A DNA stretch of 64,000 nt from Pelotomaculum sp. PtaB.Bin104 (GTDB lineage: Bacteria; Bacillota; Desulfotomaculia; Desulfotomaculales; Pelotomaculaceae). Numbering within the stretch: position 1 is the stretch's first letter; every line of letters starts with the position of its first letter. The position numbers were made by a program, and so were the translations under genes. Shown here in pieces: positions 22,201 to 31,568 of the stretch. The notes below the pieces were generated by a model. It was given only the letters and a program-made list of their open reading frames with translations. It searched no databases and was not told the origin of the DNA. Location: assembly GCA_002067205.1 (NCBI GenBank), contig MVQL01000178.1, positions 1 through 64,000 on the forward strand, in the 5' to 3' direction.

Positions 22201-25200
22201 ATGACTGGATTAACTGAAGCAGGACAGAAAGTTTTTGACGCCCGCTACGCCTTGAAAGACGAGCATGGTAAAATTATCGAGACTTTCGAAGAGGCGGTCT
22301 ACCGCCTGGCCCGGGCAACCGCCGGCGCCGAGCGGGAAAATCAAAAGCAATGGGAAGAGAAATTCGCCAACATGATGGGCGATCTCCTCTTTGTGCCGTC
22401 CACGCCCATTTGGGCTAATATGGGAAAACCAGACCGGCCGTGGCAGCCTTCCGCCTGCTTTGTCCTGTCTGTGGAAGACTCGCTGCACTCCATGTACGAG
22501 ACCTTGATGTCCACCGCCATGATTTTTAAATCAGGCGGCGGGGTGGGATACAACTTCAGCACGATCAGGCCGCGCGGCTCCCTGGTGCGCTCCACCAAGG
22601 GAAAAGCCTCTGGCGTGGTTGAGCTGATCAAGCTCTACAATGCCTCCTCCGATATGGTTATGCAGGGCGGCGTGCGCCGGGGTGCGTCGATGGGCATTTT
22701 GAATATCGATCACCCGGAAATCCTTGATTTTATCAACTCCAAGCTTAACGGCGGGCTGACCAACTTCAATTTATCAGTGGGCGTAACCAACGCCTTTATT
22801 GAGGCCCTGGAACAAGGCGCCGATTGGCCGCTGCAATTCAGTGGCGAAGTCCATGAGGTGCTGCCGACAGCCGCGCTCTGGGAACAAATCGTTAAGGCCG
22901 CCCACGCCTGCGGCGACCCGGGCATCATTTTCTTAGATACAATACAAGCTTACAATCCCATACCGGGAAAACAGTTAAACTGCACCAACCCGTGCGTTAC
23001 AGGAGAAACTTGGGTCTTAACAGATGAAGGTCCACATATGGTCAAGGAACTTCTGGACAGACAGTTTACCACCATAATCAACGGAAAACATTATAAAACC
23101 GGATTAAATGGTTTTTTTAAGACCGCAACAAAACCAGTTGTAGCTCTAAACACGCTTGAAGGTCATTGTTTGAGGCTCACTTCCGATCATAAAGTCCTTC
23201 GTGTAATGAACAGAACCCGATATATTTTAAAATACGAATGGACACCAGTATCAGACCTTGCGCCAGGCGACAAAATTGTTCTGCATAACCATCGGTCCCT
23301 TGGAAAATGGCCCGGGGCTTTAACGGAAGGGGAGGGATACTTGCTGGGTCTCCTGGTTGGAGACGGTACCCTGAAGAGGGATTCTGCCGTCCTGAGTGTT
23401 TGGCAGAGGGAGACGGCCGTGAATGACACTGGTGTGAACGGGAGTTTTTCCATGATGAAAACCGCTTTAGATTTTGCTATGGAATTACCCCATCGTCGTG
23501 ACTTCACAGGCTGGTCTTTGATCAAGGATCGAAACGAGTACCGGTTAAAATTGGGATACCTGAAGGACCTAGCTCAAAGAATGGGCTTAAGTCCAGGTAA
23601 TAAAAGGATTACACCGGAAATAGAAAAAGCCTCTTCCGACGGTTACGCCGGCTTTTTGCGGGGATTTTTCGATGCAGACGGTACAGTTACCGGAGACCAG
23701 AAAAAGGGAGTAAGTATTCGCTTATCCCAGAGTAATTTAGAAATCCTTCACGCTGTACAGAGGATGCTTTTAAGGTTTGGTATTAACAGCACCGTTTATA
23801 AAAACAGGCGGCAGGCCGGTGTAAAATTTATGCCGGATGGGAAAGGAAGTCTAAAAGAATATAATATCAAGACGCAGCATGAACTGGTAATTAGCAATGA
23901 TAACATCCTGGTTTTTGCCGAGTGTGTTAACTTTGAGGATTGTGAAAAGAACCAGAAGCTGCAGCGGCTAATAAAAGGATACAGGCGTAAAGTCAATCGC
24001 GAGCGCTTTCTGGCAACTGTAACATCAGTAACCGAAGCTGGTATAGAAGATGTCTACGACGTGCAGGTGCCGGGTGCTAATGCTTTTGACGCCAATGGCA
24101 TTTTTGCCCACAATTGTGGCGAACAGCCGTTGCTCCCCGGTGAATCCTGCCTATTGGGCAGCATCAATCTGGCCCGGATGGTGGCGGACAACGGCCTGCT
24201 TAACCGTGATTTGCTCAATGATACTGTCTACCATGCCGTCCGCTTTCTGGACAACCAGATCGACATTGCCGAGTACCCGCTGCCCATGATTGCCGAGGCA
24301 ACCAGAGCCACCCGGAAAATCGGTCTGGGCTTTACCGGCCTAGCCGACGCCCTGATTAAGGCCGGAATGCCTTATGACTCGGCTGAAGGCAGAAAATATG
24401 CGGGCGAGATTACCGCCCTGATCCAGGAGACCGCCAGCGCCGCCTCACGGGAGCTGGGCGAACAGCGGGGATGCTTTCCTGACTGGGAAAACAGCAAGTT
24501 CTACCCGTTGGAAAAGCGGCGCAATGCAGCCTGCATCACCATTGCCCCAACCGGCTCCGTGACAACTATGGCCGGGTGCGAGGGCTATGGCATCGAGCCA
24601 ATATTTGCCGTTGCTTACAAAAAATCGACCAATGTAGCCGGGGATTTTGAGGTGTTCAGCCCCTTATTCCTCAAGGCCTGCCGCGAGCATGGGGTCTCCC
24701 AGGCAGTTCTGGAGGAGGTGGCCCGGCGCGGCACCTGCCAGGACGTGGTAGGGCTGCCCGAGCATATTGCGCGGGTCTTTAAAGGCGCTCAGGATATTGC
24801 ACCCAAGGATCATATTTTAATGCAGGCGGAAGTACAAAAATATGTGGATAACGCGGTAAGCAAAACTATCAACCTGCCCGGCTCCGCTACTGCAGACGAT
24901 ATTGGCCAGTGCTATTTAACGGCTTTTAAGCTCGGGCTCAAGGGCATTACTGTTTTTCGGGACGGCTGCAAGGAAGGCACGGTAACCATCGGCAAACAGG
25001 ATGCGGCCCCGGGGAAAAAGGTCCTCCAGCGCGGTGACATCTTGCCCCGGCCGAGAAGCGCCCACGGCATGACCCACCGTCTCGACACCGGGTGCGGCAA
25101 GCTGTACCTCACTGTTAATTACCAGCCGGACAGCGGTGAAATTTTAGAGACTTTTATCACAACGGGGTCTGACGGCGGCTGTTTGGTTTACACAGAAGCC

Positions 25201-25521
25201 ACCTCCAGGCTGATCAGCCTGGCCATCCGCGGCGGCATATCAATTGACGAGGTAGCGGAACAACTTCAAGGTACTCACTCCTGCCCGTCCTACATGCTGG
25301 CCAGGGGGAAAGGTAAAAATCTTTCACCCGGCAGGTCCTGCGCATCAGCAATAGCTAACAAAATAGCAGAAATTAAAGCGGAACTGGATCAACAGTTTCA
25401 TGAAAACAATGGGCAAGATCAAAAGGTCATCGATGAAAACCTCTTGTGCGAGTGTGGACAGGTGCTCGAAAGAGCTGAAGGTTGCTTAATCTGCAGAAGT
25501 TGCGGCTTCTCGAAATGCTAG
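22201..25521 (+). CDS. nrdJ: B12-dependent (class II) ribonucleotide reductase, interrupted by an intein
   Basis: The 1106-aa precursor consists of a 732-aa reductase and a 374-aa intein. NrdJ makes dNTP precursors using adenosylcobalamin to form the thiyl radical. Extein signatures: PSACFVLSVEDS (first redox Cys), KSGGGVGYNFS, QGGVRRGASMG, the split active-site segment NCTNP / CGEQPLLPGESC, ITIAPTGSVTTMAG (phosphate binding), and a Cys-rich C-terminus (CECG...CRSCGFSKC). A TSCPB-like region (HSCPSYML) lies near residue 1040. The intein must splice out for activity because it separates Pro264 from the catalytic Cys639. Start ATG follows AAAGGTGG. It is monocistronic, with 190 bases of AT-rich leader and no recognisable cobalamin riboswitch. 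Confidence 0.95.
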   Translation: MTGLTEAGQKVFDARYALKDEHGKIIETFEEAVYRLARATAGAERENQKQWEEKFANMMGDLLFVPSTPIWANMGKPDRPWQPSACFVLSVEDSLHSMYETLMSTAMIFKSGGGVGYNFSTIRPRGSLVRSTKGKASGVVELIKLYNASSDMVMQGGVRRGASMGILNIDHPEILDFINSKLNGGLTNFNLSVGVTNAFIEALEQGADWPLQFSGEVHEVLPTAALWEQIVKAAHACGDPGIIFLDTIQAYNPIPGKQLNCTNPCVTGETWVLTDEGPHMVKELLDRQFTTIINGKHYKTGLNGFFKTATKPVVALNTLEGHCLRLTSDHKVLRVMNRTRYILKYEWTPVSDLAPGDKIVLHNHRSLGKWPGALTEGEGYLLGLLVGDGTLKRDSAVLSVWQRETAVNDTGVNGSFSMMKTALDFAMELPHRRDFTGWSLIKDRNEYRLKLGYLKDLAQRMGLSPGNKRITPEIEKASSDGYAGFLRGFFDADGTVTGDQKKGVSIRLSQSNLEILHAVQRMLLRFGINSTVYKNRRQAGVKFMPDGKGSLKEYNIKTQHELVISNDNILVFAECVNFEDCEKNQKLQRLIKGYRRKVNRERFLATVTSVTEAGIEDVYDVQVPGANAFDANGIFAHNCGEQPLLPGESCLLGSINLARMVADNGLLNRDLLNDTVYHAVRFLDNQIDIAEYPLPMIAEATRATRKIGLGFTGLADALIKAGMPYDSAEGRKYAGEITALIQETASAASRELGEQRGCFPDWENSKFYPLEKRRNAACITIAPTGSVTTMAGCEGYGIEPIFAVAYKKSTNVAGDFEVFSPLFLKACREHGVSQAVLEEVARRGTCQDVVGLPEHIARVFKGAQDIAPKDHILMQAEVQKYVDNAVSKTINLPGSATADDIGQCYLTAFKLGLKGITVFRDGCKEGTVTIGKQDAAPGKKVLQRGDILPRPRSAHGMTHRLDTGCGKLYLTVNYQPDSGEILETFITTGSDGGCLVYTEATSRLISLAIRGGISIDEVAEQLQGTHSCPSYMLARGKGKNLSPGRSCASAIANKIAEIKAELDQQFHENNGQDQKVIDENLLCECGQVLERAEGCLICRSCGFSKC
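22993..24114 (+). mobile_element. Intein with LAGLIDADG homing endonuclease inside nrdJ
   Basis: Residues 265-638 of the NrdJ frame form a complete intein. It begins with Cys1 (block A: CVTGETWVLTDEG) and block B contains TSDHKVL (LTSDHKV). Two LAGLIDADG helices follow (GYLLGLLVGDGTL and GFLRGFFDADGTV), and it ends VYDVQVPGANAF...GIFAHN with terminal His-Asn and Cys as the +1 residue. All splicing residues are present, so it should be active, and the endonuclease keeps both acidic residues (Asp in GDG and DADG). The intein DNA is more AT-rich than the exteins, consistent with horizontal entry. Confidence 0.95.
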
Positions 25522-25644
25522 AAAATGTAAATCAAGTTCTTCTCTGATACATTTCAAAAACAATAATCATTAAACTAAGAAGGTCATGATTAATTACTTG
25601 ACAGCGAAATCACGTCAAAATCAAGTTTATTAAATTTGCAACAC

Positions 25645-26238
25645 TTATACGTGGTTATTAACTAAGGCGGCACGAACCACCAGGCGCTGGCTGGCCCTCC
25701 CCACCGGGTGACAGGTGGTTAGGGTCAAGGCCGGGTAACCGCAGGGGTCGATGACGCTCCAGTCATCTTTAGCAACAACAAAAACCTCTTCAACCTGATA
25801 TGAATAAACCCGCCCGGCAAAGGTAATTTTTATTAAATCATTTTCTTTAAGCAGATCCAACTTGCGGAACCAAGCCCCATACATTGTCCGGTGTCCGGCA
25901 ATGGCTGTATTCCCCCGGCCCGGCAGTGCCGACTCTACATACCAGCCGGGCCCTCTGGCTAAATCCAGCAGGGTTGTACCTCGCACCACCACCGCTGACA
26001 GCCCGATCGCCTTAATTTCGATTTTGGCTTCACTGAACTCCGTATTTGATGAGGATACATCAGCTGGTTGAACAGCAACTGGCGTGTCCTCATCAAATCT
26101 CTCTGAAACAGCCGGCACATTGCTGTCAAATAAGGCGCTCAGTTTTTCCTGTTCGCTCCGGGCGTAAATCTCTGCACAAAGGGGGTAAAACATCAGCAAT
26201 ACCCCCAGAATAATTAATCCTAAACTTAATTTTTTCAT
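25645..26238 (-). CDS. Sortase (class D/E-like)
   Basis: The 197-aa protein has one N-terminal membrane anchor (residues 5-22), then a linker and a sortase barrel with catalytic His116 (AGHRT), Cys176 (TLTTCHP) and Arg185 (QRLVV). The TLTTC motif and the short length fit class D/E housekeeping sortases that attach surface proteins to peptidoglycan or to each other. No substrate with an LPxTG-like tail is visible in this window. The start has GAGAGGT. It is a single gene. Confidence 0.9.
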   Translation of the reverse strand: MKKLSLGLIILGVLLMFYPLCAEIYARSEQEKLSALFDSNVPAVSERFDEDTPVAVQPADVSSSNTEFSEAKIEIKAIGLSAVVVRGTTLLDLARGPGWYVESALPGRGNTAIAGHRTMYGAWFRKLDLLKENDLIKITFAGRVYSYQVEEVFVVAKDDWSVIDPCGYPALTLTTCHPVGRASQRLVVRAALVNNHV

Positions 26239-26431
26239 CTTTGTTTTATGACCTCTCCATGATCTCGATTACGGTCCTTCCAGCACCATTATTTTTGCTT
26301 GGCCGCCTCCCGGTCAAATCCCGGTGATTAATATTATACTCAATCGCACCGGCCACAACAATTAAACAAATAACTAATCCCGTGGTATTATTTCCCACCC
26401 AAACCTCATAGATATAATCTGAGGTGGGAAT

Positions 26432-26749
26432 ATGAACATTACCAAGTTGATCCAGTCCTGGATTAAAGATCTTGTAAATATGACCCGCAAATTACTGGCC
26501 ACATCCGCAGGAAAACCTAAGCCTCACGATCTGGTGGCTGCCGCCGACAGTGCCCGGCTGAACTGGCAACAGGCATGGAGAGAATTTGATCAGGTCGGGG
26601 GCAACTATACTGATTATGTGATTTTCAAAATCAACTCAGCGGAGAGGTATTATATGCTCCTGCTCAAACAGGCCCGGCAGGAGGGAATTGGAGCCTGGCC
26701 GGCCGTGACCGTCGAGGTTATAGCCGATCCTTCCAATACTCATCCCTGA
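26432..26749 (+). CDS. DUF2508 (YaaL)-like protein
   Basis: This 105-aa helical protein has the pattern WQQAWREFDQVGGNYTDYVIFKINSAERYYMLLLKQARQEG, which matches DUF2508 proteins (about 70-90 aa, function unknown, often near recombination genes). It starts after GAGGTGGG. Its 3' end overlaps the convergent uracil-DNA glycosylase gene by 32 bases. Confidence 0.6.
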   Translation: MNITKLIQSWIKDLVNMTRKLLATSAGKPKPHDLVAAADSARLNWQQAWREFDQVGGNYTDYVIFKINSAERYYMLLLKQARQEGIGAWPAVTVEVIADPSNTHP

Positions 26750-27323
26750 TTTTTTGAAAGTCCTCCCATACTGGGCGTTTCTTGCTGGCATCCCGCAATA
26801 GGGCGGCCGGGTGATAGGTGGGCATAATCTTAATCCCACTCTTGCTAACCAGCCACTTACCGCGCATAACCGTAATTTTGGCTCCTGGCTCAATCAGATT
26901 TTGGAGGGCGGTGCTGCCCAGCAATACGATAATCCGGGGGGAAACCAGCTCAATCTGGCGGTACAGCCAGGGCAGGCAGGCCGCCGCCTCGTCCGCTTGC
27001 GGCGCCCTGTTGCCAGGCGGCCGGCACTTAACTACATTGGCAATATACACATGGGTAAACCTTTCCATATCCACTGCGGCCAGGATCCTGTCCAAAAGCT
27101 GCCCCGCCCGGCCCACAAATGGGCGGCCTAGCCGGTCCTCATCAGCACCCGGCCCCTCCCCGATAAGCATCAAACGGGCCTCAGGATTCCCCTCCCCGAA
27201 AACTACGCCGGAGCAGCCCTTTCGCAGGCTGCACCTGGAGCAGGCACTGGCCATATTCTGTAATTCAGCAAGGCTATCGACCTTGCTCAGGTCATGGTCT
27301 TGGTCATAAACTACCTTATTCAA
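26718..27323 (-). CDS. Uracil-DNA glycosylase, family 4 (4Fe-4S)
   Basis: The 201-aa enzyme removes uracil from DNA. It has motif A GEGPGADED (residues 55-63), the Fe-S cluster cysteines Cys28, Cys31, Cys100 and Cys116 (ACSRC, VVKCRPPGNR, AACLPWL) and motif B with HPAALLR at 171-177. These define thermophile-type family 4 UDG. It starts after GGAGGTT and follows the PDZ membrane-protein gene by 46 bases on the same strand, so it may be the last gene of that unit. Confidence 0.92.
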   Translation of the reverse strand: MNKVVYDQDHDLSKVDSLAELQNMASACSRCSLRKGCSGVVFGEGNPEARLMLIGEGPGADEDRLGRPFVGRAGQLLDRILAAVDMERFTHVYIANVVKCRPPGNRAPQADEAAACLPWLYRQIELVSPRIIVLLGSTALQNLIEPGAKITVMRGKWLVSKSGIKIMPTYHPAALLRDASKKRPVWEDFQKIRDEYWKDRL

Positions 27324-27369
27324 ACCTGAACCTCCATAGACATATCGTTTAAAAGCTGCGGCGCTGGCT

Positions 27370-28647
27370 CTATAAATTTTTAACCCTTAACAGGCTCCAT
27401 AACTTTTTAAGCCAGCGACCGAACAGGCTGCCCTGCAGCAGCTCAATATATGTATCCTCGTTTTCTTCCGGCACAGGCAGCATGCCCCACTGCCGCCCCG
27501 GGCTTATAGCGGCAAAAACCCCGCGCCTGCTTTGACCTCCCGTATAACTGTAGTAATCTACTGTCTGCGGGTATGTGGCCGACTGCTGCAATTGCTCCAA
27601 CTCGCTTTTACTGCCCAAACCCACACCGTTTATCGCCAGGATGATATCTCCGGAGCGGATGCCGGCCCGCCAGGCGATCCCACCAGGCAGCACGTCCAGG
27701 ATCCTGACCCCCCGGCCGGGCGCAACATAAAGAGGTTTTTCCATAAATTCGGACCGACGGCTGATTAAGACCACCGCCTCATGGCCGAGTGGAGAAAACA
27801 GCGCCGCCGCCAGCATTACCGTGCTGCTCTTTCCCGCCAGCACCGCCATAATCAGCAAGGCCAGGCTGTAAAGCCCCAGATATATTGCAGACTGACGACT
27901 TTTTTCCAGCGGGTTTCTGGCAATAGCCACGTCACCATAGCCCAGACCGGCAATTACAGGCATGAGCATGTAGGCCATATTCTGAGCATCCCCGTTGGGT
28001 ACCGCCTTAATTAATGGCCACCACTGGGGCATCTCCACGGCACCCTGGAGCGGGCCGGCGCCGGCTGCGGCCAGAACCACCAGTGGAATGGGCCAAAATT
28101 TTTGCAAGGTGAAGCCGCCTGTTACCCGTCCAGCCGCGCCCTTAATGTAAGCCGGCGCTGCCCCCAGGTGGCCGCCGGCTAGAATTAAAAGGCTCTCCAC
28201 CATGTGCAGCACGGCTACCAAAGCCATTATTTGCGGCACACTAACCTGGGGAAACCCCAGCAGCAGGCTGGATAACGACAACAGGCCGCCTGAATAGGCA
28301 AAGCATAGAAAGCGGACATTGATCAGCATCAGCAGGATGGCTAACGGCCACAGGTAAATCAAACCCGACTCAGATAAAGACAGTCCGATAAAAACCATCA
28401 GTATACTGCCAACAAGCCCGCCCAGCAAGCCAAAGCCCGTTGACATGAATACGTCGGCCCAAAATCCGCCCGCTTTTACGCCAAATAAATCTTTTTTAAT
28501 TTTTTCCGCACGCCGGTACTGCATGGCGATGATGGTCACTACCATAAGATATAACGGCAAAAATTGTAGATCCGTCAGCGTCTGTAGAAATATTTGTATA
28601 ATCAGCGGTAAAACCTCAGCAAAGGGAAACAAGGCCTTCCACTCCAA
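27370..28647 (-). CDS. Polytopic membrane protein with C-terminal PDZ domain (MinJ-like position)
   Basis: The 425-aa protein has about eight hydrophobic segments in its first 290 residues and a PDZ domain at about 305-370 (GVRILDVLPGGIAWRAGIRSG). In B. subtilis the order ftsE-ftsX-ctpB-minJ is found; here ftsE, ftsX, an M23 gene, ctp and this gene lie in the same order. A MinJ-like role in division-site placement or protease control is therefore likely by position. The start is uncertain: the TTG at 28647 has no ribosome site. Confidence 0.75.
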   Translation of the reverse strand: MEWKALFPFAEVLPLIIQIFLQTLTDLQFLPLYLMVVTIIAMQYRRAEKIKKDLFGVKAGGFWADVFMSTGFGLLGGLVGSILMVFIGLSLSESGLIYLWPLAILLMLINVRFLCFAYSGGLLSLSSLLLGFPQVSVPQIMALVAVLHMVESLLILAGGHLGAAPAYIKGAAGRVTGGFTLQKFWPIPLVVLAAAGAGPLQGAVEMPQWWPLIKAVPNGDAQNMAYMLMPVIAGLGYGDVAIARNPLEKSRQSAIYLGLYSLALLIMAVLAGKSSTVMLAAALFSPLGHEAVVLISRRSEFMEKPLYVAPGRGVRILDVLPGGIAWRAGIRSGDIILAINGVGLGSKSELEQLQQSATYPQTVDYYSYTGGQSRRGVFAAISPGRQWGMLPVPEENEDTYIELLQGSLFGRWLKKLWSLLRVKNL

Positions 28648-28689
28648 TCAAAGCGCCCGGCGCAAAATATAGCTCAGCTTTGAACAACT

Positions 28690-28719
28690 AAAAAGCCGCG
28701 GGGATTTTTCCCCACGGCC
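28690..28719 (-). terminator. Terminator of the ctp gene
   Basis: Minus strand: GCCGTGGGG-AAAAAT-CCCCGCGGC then TTTTTAG, between the ctp stop and the PDZ membrane-protein gene. Confidence 0.85.
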
Positions 28720-28794
28720 AACCGCACATCACCCATATTGTTCCTAAAAAGCAACACTGGTGCCGGCAGTTCAACACCGGGCGGGAGAAAAATT

Positions 28795-29961
28795 CTATCC
28801 ACTTATCTTCTGCCTCATCACTTCGACCGCCTGCTCAAGTTGAACATCGCGGGAGCGGTCCTCAAGGGCTTTGACCTCTACATCAGGCTGGATTCCTTTT
28901 TCGTGGATATCGTTTCTGGCCGGCGTCAGGTAGCGGGCTGTGGTAAGCTTTAGACCGGCCCCATCTTCCAGCGGAAACACTGTCTGTACAATTCCCTTGC
29001 CGAAAGTTTTAGTGCCGACCAAGGTGCCCGAGCCGGTGTCTTTAACAGCCCCGGCTAAAATCTCAGCGGCGCTGGCGCTACCCTCATTGATCAGGACTAC
29101 CAGGGGAAGTTGTACTGCCTGCCCCTCAGACTGCAGCACTTGTTCACGACCCACCCGATAATCAATGTAAACAATAGGCCCGCTGGGAATAAAATTTTTC
29201 GCAACTTCCACAGCTACGTTTAGCAAGCCGCCCGGGTTGTCCCGCAGGTCCAGTATTATTCCCTGCATAGGTTCGGTTTCTAGTTTGCTCAGGACTTCTT
29301 TCATTTCCTCGTCTGTCCGCTCGGTGAACTGGCTCACAACAATATGCTGGATGCTGGTGCCCGGAATGGTCTGCCCCTCCACCGTCGGCACGCTGATCTC
29401 TTCCCTGGTCAGGGTCCGGGTAAACTCATACCTGCCCGTTTCTCCCTGCTGCCTCTCCAGCGTTAGCCTGACCTGCGTACCAACTGGTCCCCGCATCAGG
29501 TTGATGGCCGTCTCCAGGTCAATCCCCCGGGCATTGCGGTCATCGATCTTGACAATTATATCACCGTTCTCAATACCCTCCCTGGCTGCCGGCGTACCCT
29601 GGTAGGCGCGCACAACCGTCAGGTATTGATCTTTGATGCCAACAAGAATACCCAAGCCGCCAAAGGAACCATTGATTTGCTCCTGAAGCTGGGAAAAAGT
29701 CTTTGGCTCCAGGTAAACTGAATACGGGTCATTTAAGGAGTTGACCATGCCCTTAATCGCCCCGTCAACCATCTGGGTGCCATCTACCGGCTGCAAATAC
29801 TGGGTTTTAATCAGGGTAATGACTTTAACCAGGTTGCCGGCATGCATGTAATTACTATAAAGCAGGGCGCCTGCCGCCAAAAAAGCGGCAAGGATAAAAA
29901 TCACCAGAACCGGGCACCCTTTACCTGGTCTAGAACCAGCCCTGAAATCTTGATAATCCAA
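28795..29961 (-). CDS. C-terminal processing peptidase, S41 family (CtpA/CtpB)
   Basis: The 388-aa protein has an N-terminal membrane anchor (residues 17-36), a PDZ domain (about 95-180, GSFGGLGILVG and NGDIIVKID) and an S41 catalytic core. The core has LDLRDNPGGLL, Ser in GSASAAEI (about 295-297) and Lys322 in FGKGIVQ. It cleaves C-terminal tails or regulatory proteins at the outer membrane face; the B. subtilis homologue CtpB acts in sporulation signalling. It starts at TTG after AAGGTG. It lies downstream of the M23 gene after a 400-base gap, so it has its own promoter. Confidence 0.92.
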   Translation of the reverse strand: MDYQDFRAGSRPGKGCPVLVIFILAAFLAAGALLYSNYMHAGNLVKVITLIKTQYLQPVDGTQMVDGAIKGMVNSLNDPYSVYLEPKTFSQLQEQINGSFGGLGILVGIKDQYLTVVRAYQGTPAAREGIENGDIIVKIDDRNARGIDLETAINLMRGPVGTQVRLTLERQQGETGRYEFTRTLTREEISVPTVEGQTIPGTSIQHIVVSQFTERTDEEMKEVLSKLETEPMQGIILDLRDNPGGLLNVAVEVAKNFIPSGPIVYIDYRVGREQVLQSEGQAVQLPLVVLINEGSASAAEILAGAVKDTGSGTLVGTKTFGKGIVQTVFPLEDGAGLKLTTARYLTPARNDIHEKGIQPDVEVKALEDRSRDVQLEQAVEVMRQKISG

Positions 29962-30362
29962 TTTTATCTACACCTTCCGATTATGTCCTTGCAATATTAT
30001 ACTACAAATTTATGGTAATTAGACTGGCTCTCCCTAATCACAAAAAATATAATTTTTAAACTTCTATTGGTGCTGGATCATTAAAGTGGCGCTAAAATTC
30101 ATTTCGTTGTATTTAACCTGTATACAAATATATTTGCCATTTTAACCCACTTTTTTTCGCTGAACAGAAAATCTTCAATTTTAATCTGTGCCTGCTCATA
30201 GTTATAATGATTAATTTTTGATTTAAGAAACATTAACAATTATATAATAGTTAAAGGGAATTTGATTGGAAATAAATTATATCTAAGTTTGCCGCACGCG
30301 GGGGATGCAAATCAATTGGATAGCCAAGCCACCTCCCGCAGTGCCGGCTGCTTTACTCAATA
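29962..30362. other. AT-rich intergenic region above ctp
   Basis: About 400 bases with no open frame of note. It is AT-rich and presumably holds the ctp promoter on the minus strand, but no strongly matching -35/-10 pair was identified with confidence. Confidence 0.5.
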
Positions 30363-30391
30363 GATAATAAAAAGCCACCGGACGGTGGCTA
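30363..30391 (-). terminator. Terminator overlapping the stop of the M23 gene
   Basis: Minus strand: AGCCACC-GTCC-GGTGGCT followed by TTTTTATT. The TAG stop codon of the M23 gene is part of the left arm. Confidence 0.85.
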
Positions 30392-31537
30392 AAGGTAGTT
30401 CAGCGGGTTAACCGGGTTGCCGTTTACTCTTACAGAAAAGTCCAGGTGCGGTCCAGTTGATAGGCCGGTGCTTCCCACCCTGCCAATGGCCTGACCTTTA
30501 TTAACTTCCGCCCCCTCGCCAACCAGCTGTGATGACAGGTGGGAGTAAAGAGTAGTGAGCCCTCCGCCATGGTCGACCATTACGATTTTACCATAGCCGC
30601 TCATATAGCTGACGTCGATCACTACGCCGGACAGAGAGGCCACCACTGTTGCACCGGTAGGACCCGGAATATCAATGCCGTTGTGCATCCTGGAGGTCCC
30701 CATCACAGGGTGCGAGCGCATGCCGAACTTGGAAGATATGCTTGTATACCCGGGCACTGGCCAACTAAAAGCACCTGAGGAGCGCACCCGGGAACTCGAT
30801 CTCGAAGTAGAAACCGCTCGCTGTCTGGCTATTTCCCGTAAGATTTCCTGCTCCTTAGCCTCCAGGCTGGCTGCCTCCGCCTCAATATCCCACAGGTTCT
30901 CATTTGCCTCTCTGAGCAGGGCTTTCTTTTCACTTTGTTTTTCCGCTAGCTCTGCACGGGCTTTTTCCTTTTCCGAGAGCATAGTGGCCAGCTTTTGCTG
31001 CTGAACTTCCTGGGCGGCCTTGCGGTCTTTTATTTTTTGGCGGGCGTCTCTAACCTGCTCAACTATAACCGCATCCTGCTGGGCTACCCGCTTCAAAAGT
31101 TCGAAGCGGTTGACGAAATCACTGAAATTTTGAGCGTCCAGCAACACTTCCAGATAGCTGATATTACCAGCCTGGTACATATTCCGGACCCTTTGATTCA
31201 GCTCCGCAGAGCTTTCCTCCAGCTTGACCTCGGCCTCTTTGAGTTCAACCCCGGTCTTGCGCAAATTTTCTCTGGCTGCACCCAGGCTTTCTTCAAGGTC
31301 CTTGATCTGCATGGTTTTTTCATCGATGGACTGGTTTAAGGCAGTAACCTGTCGGGAGTAATCCTTGACGACAGTCTTGGCCTGGCTAGCCTCATTATTT
31401 TTCTGCCCCAGCTGCGCCCTGGTTGCGTTCAACTGCTGCTCCAGGGTGCCCCCATAAGCCACTCCGAGTGTTCCTGCCATTAAGGCCAAGCTTAACGAAC
31501 CTGCAAGTATTTTCTTCTTGAGAAAACCGGTTCCCAT
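30389..31537 (-). CDS. EnvC-like coiled-coil protein with M23 (LytM) domain
   Basis: The 382-aa exported protein has a signal peptide (to about residue 30), a long coiled coil (about 32-240) and a C-terminal M23 domain with HNGID (His-x-x-x-Asp) and YSHLS. The last motif is GPHLDF instead of GPHLHF, so the second His of HxH, a zinc ligand in LytM, is Asp. This may make it an activator rather than a hydrolase, like EnvC. It lies directly after ftsE-ftsX on the same strand with a 32-base gap, matching the FtsEX-EnvC system in which the ABC complex drives cell-wall splitting at division. The start has GGGAGGG. Confidence 0.9.
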   Translation of the reverse strand: MGTGFLKKKILAGSLSLALMAGTLGVAYGGTLEQQLNATRAQLGQKNNEASQAKTVVKDYSRQVTALNQSIDEKTMQIKDLEESLGAARENLRKTGVELKEAEVKLEESSAELNQRVRNMYQAGNISYLEVLLDAQNFSDFVNRFELLKRVAQQDAVIVEQVRDARQKIKDRKAAQEVQQQKLATMLSEKEKARAELAEKQSEKKALLREANENLWDIEAEAASLEAKEQEILREIARQRAVSTSRSSSRVRSSGAFSWPVPGYTSISSKFGMRSHPVMGTSRMHNGIDIPGPTGATVVASLSGVVIDVSYMSGYGKIVMVDHGGGLTTLYSHLSSQLVGEGAEVNKGQAIGRVGSTGLSTGPHLDFSVRVNGNPVNPLNYL

Positions 31538-31568
31538 TCGCGGCCATCCCTCCCGGTGTCTTATATAA

